In this document: one piece after another, positions 1-6,734 of the stretch
How the letters are laid out: every line of letters begins with the position of its first letter
Numbering within the stretch: the first letter of the stretch is position 1
Assembly: GCA_025998475.1 (NCBI GenBank)
Contig: BNVZ01000034.1
Span: 1 to 11,112 of the forward strand
From: Endomicrobiia bacterium
GTDB lineage: Bacteria > Elusimicrobiota > Endomicrobiia > Endomicrobiales > Endomicrobiaceae
Reading direction: 5' to 3'
DNA length: 11,112 nt
Made by a program: the position numbers and the translations under genes
Notes under the pieces: model-generated
What the model saw: only the letters and a program-made list of their open reading frames with translations
Databases searched by the model: none
What the model was told of the DNA's origin: nothing

Positions 1-1069
1 AGGTGATCAAGTGGGTCATCGTTCTCATCAAACAGTCAGTACGTCGTAGTGGGAAAATGGGGTCAGTAGCTTGCAAGCTTATCTGATCATCAATCGGGTA
101 GTCATCCAAGCTCGGGTAGTTCGAGTCCAAGTTCATCAGTATCATCAGAAGATGTCACCACCGAAACCGTCATCGACGCGCCCGTGTCGACGCGCCGTCT
201 ACGCCGTCCGTGCGCCTTCAACACCATCTGCACCCCTCTGTTGTCGCCCCCGCGCGGCGGGTGGCGCCGCCAACACCAACGCCTACGCCTACACCGTCCT
301 CGTCAACGCCCGCAAAGAAGCAATCCACACCGCTGCTTCTTTGTAGCCATGCCATCGTTTCCTAGTTTATCATCAGCACCAATTACAGCTTTATCTGATG
401 TCACCGAGGCCATCAAACACCTCATCTCCATCACCGCCATCGCTCTCAAGCACGTCAATGCTGTCATCAATAGAAACGTCCACGACGTTAACAAGGAAGC
501 ACTCGAGAAAGCTCGTACCTTCACCACCCATGCCTACTAAGACGCCTACGAAGCCGTCATCAACGCCATCATCGCCAACCAGCTCAAGCGTCAAAGTCAT
601 CGCCTTCACCTCCTGCACTAAAGTCTTCGTCTTCGACACGACTACGCTGCTCGCACCCCGCGACACCGCCGCCGCCCGTGCCGCCCTCTTAAGCACCCTC
701 AACGTCCTCGACACCCCTCGCCGAGGTCGCATACTGTACTACCCTGAATTTTTAGAATACGTCGTTGCCAAAGCTACTTATTAACGACTCCAGCACCGTT
801 GCCACCAACATCTTTGCCCGTGATGTCTCCACTACCCGCGACAACGCCCGTGCTGCTAGCGAGTTATTATCTCAAAGTACCTGTGTGACAACCTGCAAAT
901 CAAGAAGAACTTAAAGGACTTAGTCGACACTGTCGATGCCTTCGTCAAAGAATCCGAAGCCTTGACCATAAAAGTTGGAATTGCCACTATAGCCTACGGA
1001 GTCAAAACCAGCGTAAAGCCAAAACCACCTAAGAAACTTAAAAACCTCAAAGCAAGGGAGTTGCTGTAG
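1..1069 (+). pseudogene. Frameshifted remnant of a C-rich gene for a Ser-rich, helical Ala/Val-rich protein of unknown function
   Basis: No single frame stays open, but plausible protein continues from frame to frame. Frame 1 (about 70-290) reads a serine-rich stretch (SSGSSSPSSSVSSEDVTTE). Frame 2 (about 270-346) reads NTNAYAYTVLVNARKEA. Frame 1 (349-540) reads TEAIKHLISITAIALKHV and NVHDVNKEALEKARTF, resuming after a stop as DAYEAVINAIIANQLK. Frame 2 (about 600-784) reads DTAAARAALLSTLNVL. Frame 3 (783-876) reads STVATNIFARDVSTTRDNA. Frame 2 (878-1069) reads NLKDLVDTVDAFVKESEAL and ends at a TAG. The pieces look like amphipathic helices behind a Ser-rich linker, perhaps from a surface or coiled-coil protein. 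In 541-600 about 55% of bases are G+C, with twice as many C as G and a strong preference for C at third codon positions; the intact genes are near 32%. That suggests acquisition from another genome followed by decay. The 5' end may lie outside the window. I do not recognise the family. Confidence 0.6.
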
Positions 1070-1260
1070 TTTTTGTTATGGCATTAAAAATTCTGACGTT
1101 TCTCATAATAATTACTGATTTTTTGTATTCTGATACATTTTGCAGTTTTAATTAAGAAATAAGGATTTTTATAAATTTGTCTACAAAAAGATACCAGTAC
1201 CACTTTTTGGGGTGCAGGTCAACGGCAGGAAACAGAAAATTTTTACACCAAGTTCGCTCG

Positions 1261-1439
1261 CTTTGCTCATTCTGCCTTTCTTCTTTTCTTTTCTCCTTGC
1301 TATCCTTGACTCTTTTGTCAAATGTCCCTTTCTTTACTCTCATCAATACTAAACCCATTCCATCCGACCCACATGCTTTCTTTTTCTGTTTCATAGTACT
1401 TCTATTGTACTTTTATATGTTAGTTATGTAAGAGGTCTA
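1261..1439 (-). repeat. Arm A of a long imperfect inverted repeat (partner 10562-10717)
   Basis: Read on the minus strand from 1439, this arm starts TAGACCTCTTACATAACTAA, continues through an ATG at 1394-1392 followed by a Lys-rich MKQKKK start, and reaches GAGCAAAG near 1261. The same series, with substitutions and small indels, runs on the plus strand at 10562-10717. In this arm the frame reads GMGLVLMRVKKGTFDKRVKD; in the other arm it reads GMGLVLMGVKKAFDKTKDS before a stop. Both look like decayed copies of one short gene or mobile-element segment. Neither is intact. Confidence 0.75.
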
Positions 1440-1484
1440 ATACTTTGTAATTTAAAAGTTTTATTTGGTATACTCCTACATGTT

Positions 1485-1617
1485 GGTTTTCTCTAAACAA
1501 CCCATGATTTTACAGGTTTCTGTATTTACCATGCTAACCCCGTTTAAGATATCTCGTCATAGGGTACCAAAACTAAAGACTAGCAACAGTAACTTGTTAA
1601 AGTTTTTAGAGATGCCC
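1485..1617. mobile_element. Small element with terminal inverted repeats, copy A (MITE-like)
   Basis: The left end (1485-1503) reads GGTTTTCTCTAAACAACCC. The right end (about 1602-1617) reads GTTTTTAGAGATGCCC, whose reverse complement GGGCATCTCTAAAAAC matches the left end around the core CTCTAAA. Two more pairs of the same ends occur at 4347/4494 and 8952/9037. The 133-bp interior has no usable reading frame and no resemblance to the interiors of the other copies. No flanking target duplication is obvious. It could be a non-autonomous transposable element or the fused ends of a deleted insertion sequence. Confidence 0.45.
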
Positions 1618-1623
1618 TATAGT
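1594..1623 (+). promoter_or_regulatory. Candidate sigma70-type promoter for mnmG
   Basis: TTGTTA at 1594-1599 is separated by 18 bases from TATAGT at 1618-1623, placing a start near 1630, about 40 bases before the mnmG ATG. The -35 box and most of the spacer lie inside the right end of repeat element A, so the element may have supplied half of this promoter. The assignment rests on pattern alone in AT-rich DNA. Confidence 0.35.
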
Positions 1624-1668
1624 ATTATACCTGACATATTTATTAATAATTTTAAAGAAGGTTGTTAT

Positions 1669-3447
1669 ATGGAAAGAAAATATCAAGTAGTGATAATCGG
1701 AGCAGGGCACGCAGGCTGCGAAGCTTCTTTAGTATGTGCAAGAATGGGATTAAAAACGCTTGTGCTTACACTAAATGTAGATTCAATAGCAAGAATGCCT
1801 TGTAATCCGGCAATTGGAGGAATTGCAAAAGGACAAATGGTTAGAGAAATCGACGCTATAGGCGGAGAAATGGGCCAGATAACAGATCGCGCGGGATTAC
1901 AATTTAAAATGTTAAACAGTTCAAGGGGGCCTGCAGTATGGTCGCCAAGAGCCCAGTGCGATAAAGAACTTTATTCTGTTCTAATGTCAAAATCTTTACA
2001 AAATCAGTCTGATCTTGAAATATTACAATCTGAAGCAACATCGCTAATAGTAAAAAATGGAAAAGTGTGTGGTGTAAAAATACTTACCGGAGAAACAATA
2101 AACGCCGACGCAGTAGTAGTAACCACCGGAACATTCTTGAACGGCGCAATACATCTTGGCAAAATGCATTTTGACGGTGGAAGATTTAACGAAAGACCTG
2201 CATCTTATCTTTCAATATCACTTGCCAAAGATTGCGGTTTAAAGCTAGGTAGATTTAAAACAACCACAACTCCAAGAATTAATACCCTTTCAATAGATTA
2301 TTCAAAAATGACAGAACAGCTTGGTGATGAAAAGCCAAAACCATTCTCTCATTTTACAGAAATTAAACAGTGGAGAGCAACCTTAAAACAACTTCCGTGT
2401 TGGCTTACATATACAAATACTTGTACTCATAAAATAGTCGAAGACAATCTCGGTCTTTCTTCCATCAACATAGGAGAAGTAAACAGTAAAAGTCCAAGAT
2501 ATTGTCCTGCTATAGAAGAAAAGATTGAACGCTATCCTGAAAAAACAAGCCATCACATATTTGTCGAGCCGGAAGGATACAACACAAACGAAGTCTATCT
2601 TAATGGTCTTTACACAGGTCTTCCTTTTGATCTCCAGCAGAAAATGATAAACTCGATAGCCGGTCTTGAGGATGCAAAAGTTATAAGATACGGGTATGCC
2701 ATTGAATATGACTATTCAAGTCCGTTACAAATTAAAAAATCTTTAGAAACAAAAACTGTCGAAAATCTTTTTTTAGGTGGGCAAATAAACGGAACTACTG
2801 GTTATGAAGAAGCGGCATCTCAAGGTTTTGTGGCTGGCGTAAACGCAGGTCTTAAAGTTTTAGGCAAAGCTCCTCTTATACTTGGAAGAAATGAATCTTA
2901 TGTCGGAATACTTATAGACGATATAACTACAAAAGGCGTGGATGAGCCTTATAGGATGTTTACATCTAGAGCAGAGTACAGACTTTCTATAAGAAACGAT
3001 AACGCCGACTTAAGACTTATGGATATAGGTCGTTCAATAGGACTTATATCGGATAAAGCATATGAAAAATTTGAGCTGTATAGAAATACTCTTGCAGATG
3101 TATATGAAAACAATACCGACAATTTACCTACCGATAAAGAATTATCTCCATGGTCTTTTGAAAGAATAAATGAAGAAATTTTTATACATAAAAAATACGA
3201 AGGTTACATAGAGATTCAAGATAGGATGGCAAATAAAATGAAGAAAAATGAAGATCGTAAAATCCCTGAAGATTTTGATTACAGTAAAGTTGATTCTTTT
3301 TCTTCCGAGACAAAACAAAGGCTTATGGAAGTGCGTCCACAAACTATAGGACAAGCTTCTAGAATACATGCAGTCAAACCGTCTGATATAGCGATTCTTA
3401 CAATTTATCTTGAAAAACGAAAAAGAGAGGAGTCAAAAAAACTTTGA
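1669..3447 (+). CDS. mnmG: tRNA uridine-5-carboxymethylaminomethyl(34) synthesis protein MnmG (GidA)
   Basis: MnmG is the FAD-dependent partner of the GTPase MnmE. Together they install the (carboxymethyl)aminomethyl group at C5 of wobble uridine 34 in certain tRNAs, using methylene-tetrahydrofolate, and so support reading accuracy. The 592-residue protein begins with the FAD-binding fold (VVIIGAGHAG, residues 7-16), then CNPAIGG (45-51) with the conserved cysteine, RGPAVWSPRAQ, and the second cysteine signature SPRYCPAIEEK near residue 280. ASQGFVAGVNAG follows, and a C-terminal helical domain binds MnmE. At 592 residues it is somewhat shorter than the usual 620-630. I chose the ATG at 1669 because AAGAAGG lies 7 bases upstream and homology starts there; the open frame back to 1465 crosses the repeat element. 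The stop overlaps the next gene by 4 bases, so the two are probably co-transcribed. Confidence 0.96.
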   Translation: MERKYQVVIIGAGHAGCEASLVCARMGLKTLVLTLNVDSIARMPCNPAIGGIAKGQMVREIDAIGGEMGQITDRAGLQFKMLNSSRGPAVWSPRAQCDKELYSVLMSKSLQNQSDLEILQSEATSLIVKNGKVCGVKILTGETINADAVVVTTGTFLNGAIHLGKMHFDGGRFNERPASYLSISLAKDCGLKLGRFKTTTTPRINTLSIDYSKMTEQLGDEKPKPFSHFTEIKQWRATLKQLPCWLTYTNTCTHKIVEDNLGLSSINIGEVNSKSPRYCPAIEEKIERYPEKTSHHIFVEPEGYNTNEVYLNGLYTGLPFDLQQKMINSIAGLEDAKVIRYGYAIEYDYSSPLQIKKSLETKTVENLFLGGQINGTTGYEEAASQGFVAGVNAGLKVLGKAPLILGRNESYVGILIDDITTKGVDEPYRMFTSRAEYRLSIRNDNADLRLMDIGRSIGLISDKAYEKFELYRNTLADVYENNTDNLPTDKELSPWSFERINEEIFIHKKYEGYIEIQDRMANKMKKNEDRKIPEDFDYSKVDSFSSETKQRLMEVRPQTIGQASRIHAVKPSDIAILTIYLEKRKREESKKL

Positions 3448-4247
3448 GAAGAAAAATAGTTGATATTTATTTTTTTACAGGAACGGGTAATACATTACTT
3501 GCGGCAAAAACAATTGCCGAGACATTAAAAAATAACAATTGTATAGTCAACGTTAACGATATTGCAAAAACTGACCCGAAAAAAGTTAACTTATCAAATA
3601 CCATAGGGATAGGTTTTCCGATAGCTTGCTGGAATACATTTCCGATAGCAAGAAGCTTTATAAATGATTTACCAAATACAATCGGAACGGAAGTTTTTAC
3701 ATTTGCAACCATGGGAAATTCTTCTTTAAATGCCGCTGCAAACTTTGGACATATTCTTAAAAACAAAGGATACTCTCTAATAGGTTCTTGTGGCTTTTTA
3801 ATGCCAAATAATTTTATTGCAGTGCAAAAAGAAGAAAAGAACGTGGCAAAAAGAGAAAAAGCGTATAAGCAAATAGAGCACTTTGTAAGTGAACTTGTCA
3901 CTGGCGCGCCAAATCCTGGCAAAACAAATTTATTTTTCCAAACGTGTTTTGCAATATCGGGTTTTATAATAAATAGATGGAAAGGAAATATCTTCCAAAG
4001 AATTGCAAAATTTAATATAACCAAAGGCAGGTGCACCAAATGTGGGCTTTGCGCTAAAATATGTCCTGTTAAAAACATCTTATCAGAAGATAATTATCCT
4101 GTTTTCTCCGGAAAAAGATGTCAACTATGTATGAGATGTATATCATATTGTTCTTCGCATTCAATAAAATTTTTTCTTATAAGAAAAACATATAGAGCAC
4201 TAACTGATGAGGAAATGAAAAGGTGGTTCCTTTGCGTTAAAAAATGA
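3444..4247 (+). CDS. EFR1-type flavodoxin-ferredoxin fusion protein (electron transfer)
   Basis: The 267-residue protein joins two redox modules. Residues 1-160 are flavodoxin-like, opening with IYFFTGTGNT (8-17), the FMN-phosphate loop. The C-terminal part carries two 4Fe-4S motifs: Cys 197, 200, 203 and 207 (CTKCGLCAKICP) and Cys 226, 229, 232 and 236 (CQLCMRCISYC). The second lacks the usual proline after its last cysteine. This matches EFR1-family ferrodoxins of anaerobic bacteria, which are presumed to shuttle electrons in the cytoplasm; the partner is unknown. The start is a TTG whose bases overlap the mnmG stop (TTGA, 3444-3447), with a GAGAGGAG-type ribosome binding site about 11 bases upstream, inside the end of mnmG. 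The tight overlap implies translational coupling, although no functional link to tRNA modification is known. An oxygen-sensitive protein like this fits an anaerobic lifestyle. Confidence 0.88.
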   Translation: MRRKIVDIYFFTGTGNTLLAAKTIAETLKNNNCIVNVNDIAKTDPKKVNLSNTIGIGFPIACWNTFPIARSFINDLPNTIGTEVFTFATMGNSSLNAAANFGHILKNKGYSLIGSCGFLMPNNFIAVQKEEKNVAKREKAYKQIEHFVSELVTGAPNPGKTNLFFQTCFAISGFIINRWKGNIFQRIAKFNITKGRCTKCGLCAKICPVKNILSEDNYPVFSGKRCQLCMRCISYCSSHSIKFFLIRKTYRALTDEEMKRWFLCVKK

Positions 4248-4346
4248 GGGCTATAGTTAAATCACTTCAAGCTGCACTGTGACAAAAAGAAAACAAATTT
4301 TTGTTAAAAAATGGCACAAGACATAAGTTTTGTCTGTTTTAGTACA

Positions 4347-4494
4347 GGGTTTCTCTAAAAACATCCTAATATTTATCAAAAAACATAGAACAAAAAAGTA
4401 CCTTTTATGTCTTGGCAAGAAAGTTTTAAAATTTGCAAAAAAGTCAGGCAAAAAACCTAAAAACAGAAAAACAATGGGGTTTTTAGAGAAATCC
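4347..4494. mobile_element. Small element with terminal inverted repeats, copy B (MITE-like)
   Basis: The left end reads GGGTTTCTCTAAAAACATCC (4347-4366). The right end reads GGGGTTTTTAGAGAAATCC (4476-4494), whose reverse complement starts GGATTTCTCTAAAAAC. The two ends match over at least 15 of the outermost 16 bases, the best-preserved pair of the three copies. The 148-bp span has an A-rich interior on the plus strand and encodes nothing recognisable. No clear target-site duplication is visible. Confidence 0.55.
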
Positions 4495-4680
4495 AGCTTG
4501 TTTATAGGAATGAGGATTGTATTAGCATTGCGGCAAGGCAAACGAGCGGATACGAGATTACTTAAGCTGGCATAATATCAAACGGTGCCACGAAAGCTTG
4601 AGTTACAAAACGCTGCTTCGTTATTCTTTAGCTATCTTTAATGCCAATTAGTTCAGTGTGTTATAAGATTCTACAATGCA

Positions 4681-4709
4681 TTGACAATTCCATAGGCAAG
4701 TTATAGAAT
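4681..4709 (+). promoter_or_regulatory. Strong sigma70-type promoter that appears to start a leaderless mRNA
   Basis: A perfect TTGACA (4681-4686) is followed by a 17-base spacer and TAGAAT (4704-4709), five of six matches to the -10 consensus. The start expected 7 bases after the -10 box is the A of the ATG at 4716, so the transcript would have no, or almost no, 5' leader. No ribosome binding site precedes that ATG, which agrees. It probably drives the coiled-coil gene and zapA, possibly running on through the 6S RNA into rarA. Confidence 0.65.
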
Positions 4710-4715
4710 AAAGTT

Positions 4716-4943
4716 ATGGAGAATATTGATATCTTGGCTGTAAAAGTTAAGAAAACAGCGGAAAAGTTAAAAAAAATTACTGATGAAAATAATAAATTGA
4801 AGTTGGAAGTAGACTATTTAAGAAAAGATAATGAACGTAACAAGAGACAATTTGGCGAGTATTTAGTGTTAAGGAAAAATACAGAGGCAGCGGTTATAAA
4901 AATTGAAAGAATTATAAAAAAAATTGATACGGTGAAGGTTTAA
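4716..4943 (+). CDS. Small coiled-coil protein upstream of zapA (possible ZapB-like division factor)
   Basis: The product is a 75-residue, highly charged, almost entirely helical protein. Hydrophobic residues recur at heptad spacing through KKTAEKLKKITDENNKLKLE (13-32) and on to about residue 70, without proline or cysteine, so a parallel coiled-coil dimer is likely. It has no signal peptide or membrane segment. The stop overlaps the zapA start (TAATG), so it is translationally coupled to that division gene. Size, coiled-coil nature and neighbour suggest a ZapB-like partner in Z-ring assembly, but ZapB itself is a gammaproteobacterial protein and I see no diagnostic sequence match, so this is inference from context. 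Its own start seems to be leaderless: the ATG lies 7 bases after the -10 box, with no ribosome binding site. Its presence in a tight pair supports it being a real gene. Confidence 0.72.
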   Translation: MENIDILAVKVKKTAEKLKKITDENNKLKLEVDYLRKDNERNKRQFGEYLVLRKNTEAAVIKIERIIKKIDTVKV

Positions 4944-5239
4944 TGATTATGACTGCAACCTCCGAAAGAATTATGGGTAGAGACATAGAATTTAATATAG
5001 ATGATATAGATGAATTGAGCTTTAGCAGAGTGATAAACTTTGTAAATGAGCAGTGGATGGAGGTGAAAAGTGAGAATATTAACGTCCCCGACACGCAGAA
5101 AATAGCGGCTTTGACAGCTGTAAAAATTGCGGCAGAACTGCTCAAGTTAAAAGATTTGCAGGAAAGTATTTCAAACAATTATGAAAAAAAAATTAGAGAC
5201 TTCATTATACAGTTAGACGAAGTCGATTGTGCAAATTGA
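4943..5239 (+). CDS. zapA: Cell division protein ZapA
   Basis: ZapA is a small cytoplasmic protein that binds FtsZ and bundles its filaments, stabilising the division ring. The 98-residue product has the usual layout: an N-terminal beta-rich segment (RIMGRDIEFNIDD), the family core with a VNEQWMEV helix, the hallmark IAALTAVKIAAELLKL helix, and a C-terminal coiled coil (LKDLQESISNNYEKKIRDF) for dimerisation and tetramerisation. Its length is typical of the family. The ATG at 4943 shares a base with the preceding stop and has GGTGAAGG just upstream; an ATG at 4949 is an alternative that would remove two residues. The 6S RNA gene follows directly, the arrangement found in many bacteria, which supports the assignment. 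The match is to the family pattern; the sequence is divergent. Confidence 0.85.
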   Translation: MIMTATSERIMGRDIEFNIDDIDELSFSRVINFVNEQWMEVKSENINVPDTQKIAALTAVKIAAELLKLKDLQESISNNYEKKIRDFIIQLDEVDCAN

Positions 5240-5255
5240 AATATTTTTTATATTT

Positions 5256-5408
5256 AATCTGCGGTGTTGGTGATGTTTTAGTCGGTTTATTTCTATAAGT
5301 CTATTTTAAAGAACAACAGTCGAGTGTATGCTTGTGGGCATATGTCGCTGCGTCTTGCTCTTAAAAAGATGGACATTAAATCGATTAAAAATAACGGCAT
5401 CGCGGATT
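5256..5408 (+). ncRNA. ssrS: 6S RNA (SsrS), regulator of RNA polymerase
   Basis: 6S RNA mimics an open promoter and sequesters the housekeeping RNA polymerase holoenzyme, mostly in stationary phase. The expected fold is visible. A 14-pair closing stem joins 5256-5269 (AATCTGCGGTGTTG) to 5395-5408 (CGGCATCGCGGATT), with G-U pairs. A 10-pair helix joins 5280-5289 to 5377-5386. An apical hairpin pairs 5324-5331 with 5338-5345. The 3' strand CGCTGCGTCTTGCTCTTAAA (5346-5365) resembles the conserved 6S segment ending in CCUUAAAA in E. coli. At about 153 nt it is at the short end of the family, and mature ends may extend a few bases. The place between zapA and the rarA/fau genes is the classic 6S location. 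No protein explains this gap. A separate promoter is not clear (weak TTGTGC, 16 bases, TATATT at 5227-5254); it may be processed from the zapA transcript. Confidence 0.85.
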
Positions 5409-5414
5409 TTTATT

Positions 5415-6734
5415 ATGAAACAAACAAATTTTTTTGAAAATGTAGCAAATCAGAAGAACAAGCCGTTGGCTGCAAGAATGGCTCCCGGTAGTTTTGAAGA
5501 ATTTATGGGACAGGATAACATCTTCGGAAACGGTAAACTTTTACGGCGTTCAATAGAGGCGGATAACCTTGGGTCTGTAATTTTTTTCGGACCTCCTGGT
5601 ACAGGTAAAAGCGCATTGTCAAAAATTATTGCTTTAAAAACAAAGTCGCATTTTGAAGAAGCCAATGCTGTAACAATAGGTATAGCAGATATAAGGAAAG
5701 TAATAGATGCGGCAAAAGCAAGAGCAGAGATATCAGGCAAAAAGACTATTCTTATGCTTGATGAGATTCATCATTTTAATCGTTCGCAACAAGACGCATT
5801 GCTTCCTGATGTTGAAAGAGGAACAATAACTTTAATTGGAATAACAACAGAGAATCCGTTCTTTTATATAAATGCTGCGATTATTTCAAGAAGTACAGTT
5901 TTTGAGTTTAAACCTTTGGAGAAAGAAGCTCTTTCATCAATTATGGAAGCGGCTCTAAAGGATAAAGAAAAAGGGCTCGGAAACTATAAAGTTAAAATGT
6001 CTGATGAGGCAAAAGAGCATTTGCTTGCAAACGCTGAGGGAGATGCCAGAAAGCTTCTCAACGCTCTTGAGATAGGAGTTCTTTCAACAAAAGTTGACGA
6101 TGGCGGTACAAGAGTTTTTGATATTGACATAGCACAGGAATCGATGCAGAAAAGAGCCATTTTATATGATCGATCGGGAGATGCTCATTACGACCATATA
6201 TCTGCGTTTATTAAATCTATGAGAGGCACTAATCCTGACGCAGCTATTTATTGGATGGCAAAAATGCTTACAGCGGGCGAAGATCCTCGTTTTATTGCAA
6301 GAAGAATTGTAATTTGCGCTTCTGAAGATGTAGGTATGGCAGATCCCATGGCTTTAACCTTAGCAGTTTCTGCTTTTAGTGCGGTTGAATTTATAGGAAT
6401 GCCTGAAGCAAGAATTATTTTAGCTCAAGCAGCGATTTACGTTGCATGTGCTCCTAAATCAAATGCTTCTTATCTATCTATCGTGAAAGCTTTATCTGAA
6501 GTTAAAAATGGTAAAGCCAGAAATGTTCCTAATCACTTAAAGGATGCAAATCTCGATTGCAAAAAGTTTGGACACGGACAAGGATATAAATATCCGCATG
6601 ATTTTGAAGGACATTATGTAGAACAAGATTACTGGACTGATCCTGTCGAACTTTATAGCCCGACAGAAGAAGGTTGCGAAGGGAGAATTCGTGAGCGACT
6701 ATTTGGAATCAGAAAAAAGAAAATTAAGGACTGA
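5415..6734 (+). CDS. rarA: Replication-associated recombination protein A (RarA/MgsA), AAA+ ATPase
   Basis: RarA is a clamp-loader-like AAA+ ATPase that acts at stalled replication forks, with SSB and recombination proteins. The 439-residue product has a typical length. It shows Walker A GPPGTGKS (59-66), Walker B LMLDEIHHF with Asp116-Glu117, the ISRSTVFEFKPL segment, and the sensor-2 helix GDARKLLNALE. A C-terminal tetramerisation domain follows, containing SEDVGMADPMAL and PNHLKDA, both characteristic of this family. I start it at the ATG at 5415, where the family's N-terminal region begins; extending to 5328 would run through the 6S RNA. The ribosome binding site is weak (GCGGA about 8 bases upstream) and lies inside the 3' strand of the 6S closing stem. 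The 3' end overlaps fau by 44 bases. Confidence 0.95.
   Translation: MKQTNFFENVANQKNKPLAARMAPGSFEEFMGQDNIFGNGKLLRRSIEADNLGSVIFFGPPGTGKSALSKIIALKTKSHFEEANAVTIGIADIRKVIDAAKARAEISGKKTILMLDEIHHFNRSQQDALLPDVERGTITLIGITTENPFFYINAAIISRSTVFEFKPLEKEALSSIMEAALKDKEKGLGNYKVKMSDEAKEHLLANAEGDARKLLNALEIGVLSTKVDDGGTRVFDIDIAQESMQKRAILYDRSGDAHYDHISAFIKSMRGTNPDAAIYWMAKMLTAGEDPRFIARRIVICASEDVGMADPMALTLAVSAFSAVEFIGMPEARIILAQAAIYVACAPKSNASYLSIVKALSEVKNGKARNVPNHLKDANLDCKKFGHGQGYKYPHDFEGHYVEQDYWTDPVELYSPTEEGCEGRIRERLFGIRKKKIKD

Larger units (their letters stand above)
1070..1668. other. Non-coding, repeat-bearing stretch upstream of mnmG
   Basis: I see no intact gene here. From left to right it holds AT-rich sequence (1070-1250), one arm of a long imperfect inverted repeat (1261-1439), a small element with terminal inverted repeats (1485-1617), and a candidate mnmG promoter with the mnmG ribosome binding site (AAGAAGG, 1655-1661). 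Open frames on both strands over 1152-1431 exist only because the sequence is pyrimidine-rich on one strand, and they resemble no known protein. Confidence 0.6.
4248..4715. other. Intergenic stretch with a repeat element, weak hairpins and a promoter
   Basis: No convincing gene. A weak stem AGACA/TGTCT (4319-4323 with 4331-4335), followed by a short T run, could end the mnmG transcript. A repeat element occupies 4347-4494. ACGAAAGC (4590-4597) can pair with GCTgcTTCGT (4612-4621), giving a bulged hairpin before a T-rich stretch, another possible terminator. A strong promoter lies at 4681-4709. The 81-codon plus-strand frame over 4330-4575 is Lys-rich, spans the repeat element, has no ribosome binding site and resembles nothing I know. 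Confidence 0.5.

Noticed and set aside
391..732. 113-codon minus-strand frame in the C-rich region
   Set aside because: Its Gly/Val/Asp-rich product is the expected shadow of C-ending codons on the plus strand; the plus-strand fragments look like real protein.
1152..1431. Overlapping frames on both strands in the inverted-repeat arm
   Set aside because: The partner arm at 10562-10717 has stops and indels in the same frame, so no protein is conserved; kept only as a repeat.
1465..1668. In-frame upstream extension of mnmG by 68 codons
   Set aside because: It runs through repeat element A, has no family similarity and no ribosome binding site; the ATG at 1669 has a good one.
4330..4575. 81-codon Lys-rich frame on the plus strand (and the overlapping minus-strand frame)
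   Set aside because: It spans the repeat element, has no ribosome binding site and resembles no family; its bias follows from A-rich sequence.
5328..5414. In-frame upstream extension of rarA
   Set aside because: The extension overlaps the 6S RNA and is not part of the RarA family; the ATG at 5415 fits.
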